Below, piece by piece: positions 1 through 8,512 of a DNA stretch of 64,000 nt (position 1 is its first letter; every line of letters begins with the position of its first letter). The DNA comes from Micavibrio aeruginosavorus. Lineage in GTDB: Bacteria > Pseudomonadota > Alphaproteobacteria > Micavibrionales > Micavibrionaceae. The notes beneath the pieces are model-generated. The model had not been told where the DNA came from. It was given only the letters and a program-made list of their open reading frames with translations, and did no database searches. Both the position numbers and the translations under genes were made by a program. The stretch covers positions 1 through 64,000 of the forward strand of contig QFQB01000001.1 in NCBI GenBank assembly GCA_003241475.1. Direction: 5' to 3'.

Positions 1-1465
1 GGAGATGCCCGAAGGCGAAAACCTCCCCTACACAGGACCCGGAAAAATCATCAATTCGGATTTCCTCAACGGGCTTGAAACCGAAGCGGCTAAAAAAGCC
101 GCCATTGCCGAACTGGAAAAACAGGACCGCGGTTTTGGTAAAACGCAATACCGTCTGCGCGACTGGGGCGCGGTGCGCCAGCGCTACTGGGGCTGTCCGG
201 TTCCCTTAATCCACTGCGAGACTTGCGGCATCGTGCCTGTACCCGAACAGCAGCTTCCGGTCGAACTGCCGCATGACATCAATTACGACGAGCCGGGAAA
301 CCCTCTGGTGCGGCATCCGACATGGAAACATACGGACTGCCCGAAATGCGGCGGCAAAGCGATGCGCGAGACCGATACCATGGACACGTTCGTCGACTCC
401 AGTTGGTATTACCTGCGCTATCTGGATGCGCGCAACGAGAACGAAGCCTTTTCGAAAAAAACGGCCTCTTACTGGGGCGCGGTTGATCAATATATCGGCG
501 GCGTCGAACATGCCGTTTTGCATCTTCTTTACTCCCGGTTCTGGACCCGTGCGCTCCGCGCCTGCGGCTATCCGATCGCTAGCGACGAACCATTTTCCGG
601 CCTGTTTACCCAAGGCATGGTCAATCACCGCGCGTGGAGAGATGAAAAGGGTAAATGGTACACGCCTGCCGAAGTTTCTACCGAAGGCGTACCGACGGAA
701 AAAGCAACAGGAAAGCCTCTGATCGATGTCGGTGTCATCAAGATGTCGAAATCGAAAAAAAACACGATTGATCCGCAAGACATCATCGACACCTATGGCG
801 CGGATTCGGCACGCCTGTTTATTCTTTCGGATTCACCCCCGGAACGCGATATCGAGTGGAGTACAGCCGGCATCGAAGGCGCGTGGAAATACGTGAACAA
901 GCTTCACCGCATGATCACCGAGGCCATCGACACGGTCAAAACGGTCCAGTCCAAGCCGCAACAATTTTCGGATGCAGCAACGAAACTCCGTCGCGAAACG
1001 CATAAAACGATTGACGGCGTAGGCCGTGGTATCGAAGCCTTCCACATGAACAAAGCTGTAGCTTTGTTGCGCGAATTGTCCAACACCATCTCATCCTTCA
1101 AACCGCTGGATGAAGCAGACAAATGGGCTTTGCGCGAAGCGGTCGAAAATTTTGTCATGATGATCAATCCGATGATGCCGCATTTGGCCGAACAATTGTG
1201 GGAGGACCTTGGCAACAAAGTCGGACTAACTCAGATATCATGGCCCAAAGCCGATCCGGCGTTGCTGGAATCCGACACAGTGACGCTGGCGGTTCAGGTC
1301 AATGGCAAAATGCGCGCTACGATTATCCTGCCCGCAACGGCCGACCAGAAAACCGCAGAAGAGCAGGCGTTGGCCCAAGATACGGTCAAAGCGGCGCTCG
1401 AAGGAAAATCGGTGAAGAAAATCATCGTTGTGCCGGGACGTATCGTCAACGTGGTGGCGGCGTGA
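1..1465 (+). CDS. leuS: Leucyl-tRNA synthetase, C-terminal part (5' end outside window)
   Basis: Class I aminoacyl-tRNA synthetase that charges tRNA-Leu in the cytoplasm. The reading frame is open at the window edge (codon at 2-4 is GAG), so the ATG at 5 is internal and the gene is truncated only by the window. Visible parts are the LeuRS segment [13 protein letters not shown] with Cys pairs of the zinc/insert region, the WYYLRY segment, and the class I signature KMSKS near codon 248, followed by the anticodon-binding helices and the C-terminal domain ending in PGRIVNVVA. lptE follows 27 bp downstream, the usual alphaproteobacterial order. Identification is firm. Confidence 0.97.
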   Translation, partial: EMPEGENLPYTGPGKIINSDFLNGLETEAAKKAAIAELEKQDRGFGKTQYRLRDWGAVRQRYWGCPVPLIHCETCGIVPVPEQQLPVELPHDINYDEPGNPLVRHPTWKHTDCPKCGGKAMRETDTMDTFVDSSWYYLRYLDARNENEAFSKKTASYWGAVDQYIGGVEHAVLHLLYSRFWTRALRACGYPIASDEPFSGLFTQGMVNHRAWRDEKGKWYTPAEVSTEGVPTEKATGKPLIDVGVIKMSKSKKNTIDPQDIIDTYGADSARLFILSDSPPERDIEWSTAGIEGAWKYVNKLHRMITEAIDTVKTVQSKPQQFSDAATKLRRETHKTIDGVGRGIEAFHMNKAVALLRELSNTISSFKPLDEADKWALREAVENFVMMINPMMPHLAEQLWEDLGNKVGLTQISWPKADPALLESDTVTLAVQVNGKMRATIILPATADQKTAEEQALAQDTVKAALEGKSVKKIIVVPGRIVNVVAA

Positions 1466-1492
1466 TAGGCTGAGTGCGGACAAGGATTGCAG

Positions 1493-1993
1493 ATGATGAA
1501 AAAAATCTTGAGCACGCTTTTTCTTCTCTCGCTGACGGCCTGCGGGTTTACGCCGCAATACGGCTCCAGCGCCGGCACGGCAGGCTACGCGCCTGTGGAA
1601 GGCCTCGATAAAGTTGAAATCGCAATGATCCCGAATGAAGAAGGTGTCTACCTGCGCAACCTCCTGATCGATAATTTCTATCGTGGTGGCTATCCTGGTA
1701 CGCCTGCCTATGTTCTGAGCGTGGAAGAAATCGTGGAGACGAACACAAACCTTGATTTGACGATTGATTCCGAATCCACCCGTAAACAGATCAAGTTGCG
1801 CACCGTCATGCGTCTGAAGGACAAATCAACGGGACAGGATGTGCTTAAACGCGATCTGCGCGCCATCACCTCGTACAACGTACTTGGTAGCCAGTTTACG
1901 ACCCGCGTCTCCGAAAAAGATGCGCGCGAGGCGGCATTGGAAGATTTGGCCCGCCAGATCGAAACGCAAATCACCTTATACTTCAAGCGTTAA
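1493..1993 (+). CDS. lptE: LPS-assembly lipoprotein LptE
   Basis: Outer-membrane lipoprotein that plugs LptD in lipopolysaccharide export. The N-terminus has a short positive stretch, a hydrophobic helix and the lipobox LTAC, with the acylated Cys about 17 residues in, followed by GFTPQYG, which is typical of alphaproteobacterial LptE. An in-frame TTG at 1487 is possible, but the ATG at 1493 has an AAGGA-like ribosome site 7-8 bases upstream and is preferred; ATG 1496 is also possible. Length (about 166 residues) fits the family. In most relatives holA follows directly; here three other genes intervene. Confidence 0.88.
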   Translation: MMKKILSTLFLLSLTACGFTPQYGSSAGTAGYAPVEGLDKVEIAMIPNEEGVYLRNLLIDNFYRGGYPGTPAYVLSVEEIVETNTNLDLTIDSESTRKQIKLRTVMRLKDKSTGQDVLKRDLRAITSYNVLGSQFTTRVSEKDAREAALEDLARQIETQITLYFKR

Positions 1994-2043
1994 CCAAGCC
2001 TACTCATTGACAGAATACGAGGAGCGGGCCTAGCATCGCCCCT

Positions 2044-2850
2044 ATGGATACGCTGATCGACATTTTCGACAAAGCCGTACAGGACCTTCGGGGCCTGAAG
2101 GATGACGATTTCGTGATGTTTGTTCTGCGCCACGCAGAATCTTTGGGTCAAAAGGAACAGGATGCCTATCGCACTATGGGCGACGGCAATATTCCGATTA
2201 CCGATCTTGGCGTACAACAAGGCCGCGCAGCCGGAACCATTTTGTCTATCCTGGGAGAGCGGGCCGACTTAAAAAATATACAGCTTATCAGTAGCCAAGG
2301 GCATCGCTCCACGCGCACGACCTTTGAAATTTTTTACATGATGGTGCAGCAACACAAAGACCTCTACGTAAATTTCGACCATCGCCTTGATAAACAAAAA
2401 TTCGGCGATTTCGACGGGCTTTTTACATCTGCCGAACGAGCCGTTGCTTGCCCCGATACGTTTCCCGCCTTCCAAGAAGCTAAAGAACGGCGTGGTATTT
2501 TCTATGCTCGACCGCCGAATGGGGAAAGCATCTGCGATGTGCAGAACCGTATGATACCATTTTTTGAAGAACGCAAAAAACACGGCGGCGCCACCATCGT
2601 CGTCACACACGGAACAAACGCGCTGTGTCTTGAAGACATTCCGCTTCATCGTGGTGTTCAATGGATCGTTGATCGTCTGGATACGCGGCCCAATTGTGCA
2701 ATACGCATGATTACCGGAAATGAAAGAGACGGCTACAGCGCCCGCACCATTTGCACGGACCCCATCGCATTATTGGCCGAAATAGAAAAAAAGAATGGGT
2801 TTACGCCGCTTTCGAACGGGTATTCTTCAGCCGCTCCGCCATCGCCTTGA
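2044..2850 (+). CDS. Histidine phosphatase (phosphoglycerate-mutase-like) family protein
   Basis: The phosphatase signature LRHAES (R29, H30) replaces the usual RHGE, and the second catalytic His lies in VVTHGTNAL (H189), so both histidines of the phosphohistidine mechanism are present. About 268 residues, no signal peptide, so probably cytoplasmic; the substrate cannot be told. The 3' end overlaps the convergent methyltransferase gene by 50 bp. No good ribosome site precedes the ATG at 2044 (GAGGAG lies about 20 bases upstream), so the start is less certain than the family. Confidence 0.75.
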   Translation: MDTLIDIFDKAVQDLRGLKDDDFVMFVLRHAESLGQKEQDAYRTMGDGNIPITDLGVQQGRAAGTILSILGERADLKNIQLISSQGHRSTRTTFEIFYMMVQQHKDLYVNFDHRLDKQKFGDFDGLFTSAERAVACPDTFPAFQEAKERRGIFYARPPNGESICDVQNRMIPFFEERKKHGGATIVVTHGTNALCLEDIPLHRGVQWIVDRLDTRPNCAIRMITGNERDGYSARTICTDPIALLAEIEKKNGFTPLSNGYSSAAPPSP

Positions 2851-3709
2851 CATAGGCGGGCGTGGTGCCGCAACATCCGCCGATCACCCGGCATCCGGCC
2901 TGCTGCCACGACAGCGCGGCATTCAGATATTTTTCGATGCTGTCCGCGTTCTCTTCGAAGATCCATCCCAGATCGTCATCGGGCCTGCCGATGCCGTTGG
3001 CGTAGATGCCCTTCAATCCGTCATAGGATTTTACCAATGCTGGCAGCGCCGCGCTCAGCGTATCGATGGGGCGGCAGTTGATGCTCACACCGATCCGTCC
3101 TTTGTAATCGGTTTTCTCTACGGCCTCTGCCAACGGCGTGCCGTCGAACAGATCGCCGTTTTCGCGCACGACGAAACTGATGACGAACGGCAATCCCGTA
3201 TTGCTTGCCGCGCGCGCCATGACAATTGCTTCACGAAGCGAATTGATCGTCTCGGGCAATAAAAAATCAACGCCTTCCGCCGCCAGCCATGTCGCTTGTT
3301 CTTCATGTTCGCGCGTCAGCGCAGGCTCATCGGGGACAAGATCGGGCTCGTAGCAGTCTTCGAGCGTGGCGAACGAGCCGGCGATGAAAATATCGCGGCC
3401 CTTGAATTGATCGCGGGCGGCTTTCGCGCAATCGACGGCGGCCTTCATGGCATCGCGCGCCAGTGCGGGATTGCCCAGCTTTTCATAGGTGCGCGGCGTG
3501 GTGCGGAACGTGTTGGTCACGCAGATGTCCGCGCCCGCCGCCAGATAATCCGCATGGATTTGTGTAACCAGAGCAGGCGCTTCCAGATTGGCGCCCGCCG
3601 ACCACAAGGGGAGTTTTGTTTCATACCCGCGGCGCTGCAATTCAGTCCCCAGCGCGCCGGGCATCAGAATAGTGTTGCCGCTTTCTACAAACGTTTTGAA
3701 ATCCGTCAT
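2801..3709 (-). CDS. Homocysteine S-methyltransferase family protein
   Basis: A (beta/alpha)8-barrel, zinc-dependent methyltransferase of the MetH-N/MmuM/BHMT group. The N-terminus has the PGALGTELQRRG segment. The C-terminal zinc ligands are in GGCCGTTP near residues 273-280, and the third Cys may be supplied by INCRP near residue 215. About 302 residues, the size of stand-alone MmuM-type enzymes rather than full MetH. A GTAGGA ribosome site lies 8 bases before the ATG. It starts 10 bp after the SAM-methyltransferase-like gene on the same strand, so the two probably form an operon. The methyl donor (S-methylmethionine, betaine or other) cannot be decided. Confidence 0.85.
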   Translation of the reverse strand: MTDFKTFVESGNTILMPGALGTELQRRGYETKLPLWSAGANLEAPALVTQIHADYLAAGADICVTNTFRTTPRTYEKLGNPALARDAMKAAVDCAKAARDQFKGRDIFIAGSFATLEDCYEPDLVPDEPALTREHEEQATWLAAEGVDFLLPETINSLREAIVMARAASNTGLPFVISFVVRENGDLFDGTPLAEAVEKTDYKGRIGVSINCRPIDTLSAALPALVKSYDGLKGIYANGIGRPDDDLGWIFEENADSIEKYLNAALSWQQAGCRVIGGCCGTTPAYVKAMAERLKNTRSKAA

Positions 3710-3719
3710 GCCGGAAATC

Positions 3720-4601
3720 CTACACCAGCTTGGCGCTCATGACATGCAAATTATGATAGACAGGCTTGCCAAGGCCGCGAAGCGCTTCGGCTGCATGCGC
3801 GTTGATGTCTCTTTGCGCTTTGGCGTCCTGAAAGAAATGGAAATTCAGACTGGTGTCGTTCTCGATCTCGACAAGCGAGCGCAAGGATGTTCCCGGGTCC
3901 TGACGCACGACATTCGTGTACAGAATTTGCGTTTCGTATCCGTGTCTTTCGAACATCGGCGCAAGGCGGCTGTCGCCCGGACGGCCTGCGATATTCAGAA
4001 CAAGCGTTGCTTGCGGCGCAACGTCTGCGGCTTGGTCAAGCAACCGCGCGACCAGCCCCAGACCGTATTTGTCTTCGGCGATGCCGGTTTCTTCATAGTA
4101 ATCGGACAGGTCGCGCTCGTCGCGCATATCGCCGTGGTGCAACGGCACTTGCGGGATGCAGCCGATAATGTAATCTGCGCGGCGCAACTCTTGCGCCGGA
4201 ATATTCGACAATAAATCGGATTCCAGCAGCATCGCGTTCATCTTATGCGCAACCGCTAGATCCGCGCTTGCATCGACGGCAGCGCCAGCCAGATCGGAGC
4301 CGATAAAAAATTGCGGCTTGCGCGCGGGATGCAGCATCAATCCCGCCATGTTGACGCCCGAACCGACGCCGACCTCAATGATATGCGTCGCGGTGAAATC
4401 CACTTTTTGCAAGCCCTTGGCAAAGGTGCGCGTCCAGGAAACATCGGGCAGATATACTTTAGTGTTATCGACGTTGATCGCGACATCGGCGGATTGCGCA
4501 AAAAAGTCGCGCAGACGAATCTTGTGCAGATCAGCCGCAGGCTGGACAGGCTCCGAAACCGGAGCGGGGGAATAATTCAAAGATGTACGCATCGCAGACA
4601 T
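3720..4601 (-). CDS. SAM-dependent methyltransferase-like protein
   Basis: A Rossmann methyltransferase signature, VGVGSGVNMAGLML, appears near residue 83-96, followed by an acidic strand end (IGSDLAG) and a conserved-looking IIGCIPQVPLHHGD segment where many enzymes carry the NPPY motif. Substrate unknown. A GTG at 4616 would add five residues; ATG 4601 or 4592 are alternatives and none has a clear ribosome site. It lies just upstream of the homocysteine methyltransferase-like gene and divergent from holA, sharing an approximately 100-bp promoter region. Confidence 0.65.
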   Translation of the reverse strand: MSAMRTSLNYSPAPVSEPVQPAADLHKIRLRDFFAQSADVAINVDNTKVYLPDVSWTRTFAKGLQKVDFTATHIIEVGVGSGVNMAGLMLHPARKPQFFIGSDLAGAAVDASADLAVAHKMNAMLLESDLLSNIPAQELRRADYIIGCIPQVPLHHGDMRDERDLSDYYEETGIAEDKYGLGLVARLLDQAADVAPQATLVLNIAGRPGDSRLAPMFERHGYETQILYTNVVRQDPGTSLRSLVEIENDTSLNFHFFQDAKAQRDINAHAAEALRGLGKPVYHNLHVMSAKLV

Positions 4602-4703
4602 GGGAGCTATAAACACTTTCTATTAAGTTATGTCAAACAAAAATTCTGTACGCGCCCTAAATACCGCTTGGCCGCGCCACAAGCTTTTCCGTAGGATGCT
4701 TTC

Positions 4704-5720
4704 ATGAAACTCGCATGGAAAGACATCGAACCGTTCGTTAAAAAGCCGGACCCCAAAGCCCGCGCCATTTTGGTGTACGGGCCGGACGACGGGCTGGTCA
4801 AAGAGCGCGCCGCCGCCATGGGATTGGCGGTTGTACCTGATTTAAACGACCCCTTCAATGTCTCTCTTTTGACGGGCGATATTTTGTCCGAGGACGGCGC
4901 CCGCCTGTCCGATGAAGCCCACGCCATGTCGCTGATGGGCGGCACCCGCCTGATCCGCGTGGACGGAGCAAGCGACAAGCACACAACCCTTTTAAAAGAG
5001 TATCTGGCAAGCCCCAGCCGCGACAATCTGGTGATTTTAGAGGCTGGCGAGCTTGGCCCCAAATCCTCTTTGCGCCTGCTGTTCGAAAAATCGGACTGCG
5101 CCGCCGCGGTCCCTTGTTACGTTGATGACGAACGCGGCGTGGCAAACCTGATCCGCCAGACTCTCTCGGCGGGCGGCTACAGCATTCAATCGGACGCCAG
5201 CGCATGGCTCGCCGCGAATATCGCAGGCGACCGGCTTCGGGTACGCGCCGAAATAGACAAGCTGATGATCTATATGGGCGATGTTTCCAAAACCGTCACG
5301 CTTGATGATGCGCGCGCGGCTTGCGGCGAGGCGGGCGACCAATCCATTGACGATCTTTTGTATGCGATTGGCGCAGGACGCATTGAGGTTGCGCTTCGCG
5401 CTTACAACAAACTGATAGAGGAGGGGGTTGCCGTCGTCACGATCCTGCGCTCCCTGCAAGGACATTTCCGCCGCCTGCATTACACCAAATCATTGATGAA
5501 AGATGGCGCGGATGTCGATAGCGCGATGAAGAAACTGCAACCCGCCGTGTTTTTCAAAAACGTAGACCCGTTCAAAGCACAGCTTCGCAAATGGCCGGAA
5601 AACAAATTGATGACGTTCATGCAACGCCTCTCTCAAGTTGAAGCGCAAACAAAACAAACGGGCACGCCCGTCGAAACATTGTGCTCGCAGGTTATTCTCT
5701 CGCTCGCGGCACAGGGCTGA
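4704..5720 (+). CDS. holA: DNA polymerase III delta subunit
   Basis: Clamp-loader delta subunit, which opens the beta sliding clamp. The start MKLAWKDIEPFV, the ILVYGPDDGLVKERA segment (delta proteins carry this vestigial nucleotide-binding loop), AxxMSLMGGTRLIRVD, and a C-terminal helical collar with VETLCSQVILSLA match HolA over the full 338 residues. A GTAGGA ribosome site lies 8 bases before the ATG. It is convergent with the small gene downstream of parB, the two stop codons abutting at 5720/5721. Confidence 0.92.
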   Translation: MKLAWKDIEPFVKKPDPKARAILVYGPDDGLVKERAAAMGLAVVPDLNDPFNVSLLTGDILSEDGARLSDEAHAMSLMGGTRLIRVDGASDKHTTLLKEYLASPSRDNLVILEAGELGPKSSLRLLFEKSDCAAAVPCYVDDERGVANLIRQTLSAGGYSIQSDASAWLAANIAGDRLRVRAEIDKLMIYMGDVSKTVTLDDARAACGEAGDQSIDDLLYAIGAGRIEVALRAYNKLIEEGVAVVTILRSLQGHFRRLHYTKSLMKDGADVDSAMKKLQPAVFFKNVDPFKAQLRKWPENKLMTFMQRLSQVEAQTKQTGTPVETLCSQVILSLAAQG

Positions 5721-5891
5721 TTATAATTGCGGCGGCGCGGGCGGTGCAACGCTTGAAGCCTCGGCCTCACGGGAAGCGGATTTGCGAAAAAGACCCGAAA
5801 TCTTTTTTCCGGCAAACGCGATGCCTTTGTAAAACTCTTCCGACAGTTTTTCGGCGGATTCTGTTGATACGAATGGATGACGCAAAATCAT
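5721..5891 (-). CDS. Small 56-residue protein downstream of parB, unknown function
   Basis: Begins at ATG 5889-5891 behind AAGGGGAG, a strong ribosome site about 7 bases upstream, and sits 13 bp after the parB stop, so it is likely co-transcribed with parA-parB. The first part (RHPFVSTESAEKLSEEFYKG) looks helical, then comes a basic patch, and the tail is Ala/Pro rich (SSVAPPAPPQL). No family recognised. The ribosome site, operon position and exact abutment with the holA stop support a real gene. Confidence 0.6.
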   Translation of the reverse strand: MILRHPFVSTESAEKLSEEFYKGIAFAGKKISGLFRKSASREAEASSVAPPAPPQL

Positions 5892-5904
5892 GGCGATACT
5901 CCCC

Positions 5905-6819
5905 TTAAGACAGAACTTTTGGAATTTTCGATAGACGCAAGGCAACTTCGTCAAGCTGATCCAGATCTTTGAACGCAACGGACAAAACACCCGCCGTCTC
6001 GCCGTCCATCGCAATCGTGACTTTCAGGCCGAGGATATTCGAAAGATCTTTTTCGAACGCAAGAATGTTCGGGTCTTTGAACGCCGGCGCGGAAGAAGAT
6101 TTCCCTCGGCTCTGAATCTCGCGGCCTGCGGTCTCGGCGGCCAGCTTTTCCGTCTGGCGAACGGACAGCCCCTTGGTCACAACTTCTTGCGCCAGCAATG
6201 CTGGATTTTCGGCATTGATAAGCGCGCGCGCATGGCCTGCGCTCAGTTTGCTTTCAACCACCATATTCTGGACGCTTTCGGGCAGGGTCAGCAAACGCAC
6301 CATGTTGGCGACATGGGACCGCGAACGGCTCACCGATTGTCCGACATCGTCGGCGGTAAAGGCGAACTCGTCCATAAGACGCTGATAGCCGCGCGCCTCT
6401 TCGAGCGGATTGAGGTCTTGCCGAACAAGATTTTCGATCAGCGCGATTTGCAGGACCTGTGAATCGTCAAGCTCGCGGATGGTGACCGGCACTTCATGAA
6501 GTTGCGCTTTTTGGGCTGCGCGCCAGCGGCGTTCACCCGCGACAATTTCGTACATATCCTTGTTGCCCGGAACAGGGCGGACAAGTATGGGCTGTAGCAA
6601 TCCATGCTGTTTGATGGAGGCCGCCAGCTCGCCGATATGCGCAGGATCGAAATGCGTGCGTGGCTGATCGGGGTTCGGCGTTAGTTGGCCGATGCCAAGC
6701 GTTCTGCGCGGGCCTTGCGGCATAAGCATGGGCGCGTCTTCCTTGACGGCGAAGGTTGCTTCCTCGTCTTCGAACAGCGCGTCGAGCCCGCGGCCCAGTC
6801 CTCTTTGTTTTGGCGTCAT
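5905..6819 (-). CDS. parB: Chromosome-partitioning protein ParB
   Basis: CTP-dependent clamp that loads at parS and spreads to form the partition complex. N-terminus RGLGRGLDALFED is typical of chromosomal ParB; the CTPase motif GERRWRA lies near residue 96; IENLVRQDLNPLEEARGYQRL and the helix-turn-helix around VGQSVSRSRSHVANMVRLL follow; the C-terminus carries the dimerisation segment. 304 residues, normal size. It lies 57 bp downstream of parA, and matching parS palindromes occur nearby (7868, 8483, 9193). Confidence 0.97.
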   Translation of the reverse strand: MTPKQRGLGRGLDALFEDEEATFAVKEDAPMLMPQGPRRTLGIGQLTPNPDQPRTHFDPAHIGELAASIKQHGLLQPILVRPVPGNKDMYEIVAGERRWRAAQKAQLHEVPVTIRELDDSQVLQIALIENLVRQDLNPLEEARGYQRLMDEFAFTADDVGQSVSRSRSHVANMVRLLTLPESVQNMVVESKLSAGHARALINAENPALLAQEVVTKGLSVRQTEKLAAETAGREIQSRGKSSSAPAFKDPNILAFEKDLSNILGLKVTIAMDGETAGVLSVAFKDLDQLDEVALRLSKIPKVLS

Positions 6820-6875
6820 GTTTTGTGTCCTTTATATTTTTTCGTTATCCCAGACGGAACCGGGACATCTATGTT

Positions 6876-7766
6876 TCATGCGGCCTGCGTTGTTTCGCTT
6901 GCCTGTGCCGCCGCTTCCGTGCGCAATTTTTTCTCGCGCTTCAATATCTCGCTCGCAAGACTGATATACGCCCGCGCGCCGGGGCATTTCATGTCGTAAA
7001 CAATCGCGGGCAAGCCATAGCTCGGCGCTTCGCTTAAGCGCACATTGCGCGGGATCACCGTTTTGTAGACTTTGTCGCCGAAATAATCGCGCACGTCGGC
7101 TGCGACCTGATCGGACAGATTGTTGCGCTTGTCGAACATAGTGAGCACGATGCCGTGAATATCAAGACGCGGATTGAAGCTCTTTTTCACGCGTTCGATT
7201 GTTTTAACGAGATGGCTCAACCCCTCCAGCGCGAAGAATTCGCACTGCAAAGGCACGACGATCGCATCGGACGCCACGAGCGCATTCAACGTCAAAAGGC
7301 TCAAAGACGGCGGGCAGTCGATCACCACATAATCGTACGGCATCGGCACGCGCAGGGCGCGTTGCAGGCGGAATTCGCGGTGTTCGGTCGTCACCAGCTC
7401 GATTTCCGCGCCGGACAAATGGATGGAGGACGGCAGGACAAAAAGCCCCGGAACCTTGGTGGCCTGTACGGTTTCGGCCACGCTCGCATCGTCGAAAATC
7501 ACATCATAAGTGCTTTTGCGGATGCCGGCGCGTTTGATGCCAAGGCCGGTGGAAGCATTGCCCTGAGAATCCAGATCGACCAGCAAAACCTTTTTGCCGA
7601 TCGCCGCCAGCGCGGTGGCGAGATTGACCGAGGTCGTCGTTTTGCCCACGCCGCCCTTTTGGTTGGCGACGGACAAAATGCGCGGGATGCGGTGATTGGA
7701 AATGGGCGACTTTAGCGGGCTGGCCGGCGGGGTTTGCTCGTTGTCGGAAAACGTGTCGTCGGCCAT
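6876..7766 (-). CDS. parA: Chromosome-partitioning ATPase ParA
   Basis: Deviant Walker-A ATPase that moves ParB-parS complexes along the nucleoid. The P-loop KGGVGKTT is at residues 37-44, with the signature Lys in the deviant position; DLDSQGNASTGLG and the Walker B segment VIDCPPSLSLLTLNAL follow. A 30-residue N-terminal extension rich in Ser/Pro precedes the ATPase fold. It is upstream of parB on the same strand. A 15/16 parS match lies about 100 bp upstream of the start, so ParB binding could feed back on this promoter (inference). Confidence 0.97.
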   Translation of the reverse strand: MADDTFSDNEQTPPASPLKSPISNHRIPRILSVANQKGGVGKTTTSVNLATALAAIGKKVLLVDLDSQGNASTGLGIKRAGIRKSTYDVIFDDASVAETVQATKVPGLFVLPSSIHLSGAEIELVTTEHREFRLQRALRVPMPYDYVVIDCPPSLSLLTLNALVASDAIVVPLQCEFFALEGLSHLVKTIERVKKSFNPRLDIHGIVLTMFDKRNNLSDQVAADVRDYFGDKVYKTVIPRNVRLSEAPSYGLPAIVYDMKCPGARAYISLASEILKREKKLRTEAAAQASETTQAA

Positions 7767-7867
7767 CCAGATCCCCTTTGTTTCTCTATGCTGAAGCGTG
7801 GCCCACTATGGCGAAACGGCGGCCAAAACGTCAAGAAAATTCGGAGCGCTCTTGTCTCACCAATGTG

Positions 7868-7883
7868 TGTTCCACGTGAAACA
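7868..7883. promoter_or_regulatory. parS-like site, 15 of 16 bases
   Basis: TGTTCCACGTGAAACA differs from the consensus TGTTTCACGTGAAACA by one base. It sits in the gap between parA and rsmG, near the parA promoter. Confidence 0.8.
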
Positions 7884-7900
7884 CACAGGAAGTTCACAGC

Positions 7901-8512
7901 CTATACCTGGCTTATCCGAACGTTTTTCAACAACAGTATATGGGCTCGCGGGTCGGTTTTGCTGGGAAAATCGGCCATATCGAAGGCCCATCCAGCGGTC
8001 TTCGCCGTCTCGACTTCTTCCGCCCAGCGCTCGCCTTTGGGGAACAATAACGCCAGCTCGGGGCGCTGTTCCAACCAAGGCTGAATATAGCCCAGCAAAT
8101 CGCCGAGGCTTGCCAAAGCCCGCGCGGTGATGAGATCGGGGGCGGGAAGCGTCGCCGCGGCGGTCTCGATCCGCTCGTTTCTGATGGCCGCGGCCGTTCC
8201 GGTTTCACGGGAAACGGTCTTTAGAAAGGCGCATTTTTTGGCATCGGATTCGATCAGGCTCACGGCAATATCCGGCCGCGTCATGGCCAGAAGCAGTCCA
8301 GGAAATCCAGCGCCGGACCCTAAATCATAGATGGTTTTCACGCCCTCGGGGATCAATGGCAGAAGTTGCAGGGAATCTTCGAAATGCCGCTCCCATGCGT
8401 CGGGAACCGTGGTCGGACTGATCAGATTGATCTTGTCCTGCCATTTTAAAAGGAGGGCATGATATTGCCGGAGGCGGGCCTCTGTTTCACGTGAAACATG
8501 GTTAATGACCAT
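7901..8512 (-). CDS. rsmG: 16S rRNA (guanine-527-N7)-methyltransferase
   Basis: Methylates G527 of 16S rRNA. Shows the GidB pattern LLLKWQDKINLISPT, the SAM-binding IYDLGSGAGFPGLLLA, and EARALASLGDLL-like segments; 203 residues, normal length. The ATG shares one base with the mnmG stop (TGATG), so translation is coupled. A perfect parS site overlaps codons 5-10 and reads VSRET; a second, degenerate copy about 95 codons on reads VSRET again. Confidence 0.95.
   Translation of the reverse strand: MVINHVSRETEARLRQYHALLLKWQDKINLISPTTVPDAWERHFEDSLQLLPLIPEGVKTIYDLGSGAGFPGLLLAMTRPDIAVSLIESDAKKCAFLKTVSRETGTAAAIRNERIETAAATLPAPDLITARALASLGDLLGYIQPWLEQRPELALLFPKGERWAEEVETAKTAGWAFDMADFPSKTDPRAHILLLKNVRISQV
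8191..8206. promoter_or_regulatory. Degenerate parS-like site, 13 of 16 bases
   Basis: The word GGTTTCACGGGAAACG inside rsmG keeps both arms of the parS palindrome apart from one central and two outer bases. In the rsmG frame it encodes VSRET, like the perfect sites. Confidence 0.4.
8483..8498. promoter_or_regulatory. parS site, perfect consensus
   Basis: TGTTTCACGTGAAACA, an exact 16-base match to the widely conserved ParB-binding palindrome, within the first codons of rsmG and 15 bases from the mnmG stop. Confidence 0.95.
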
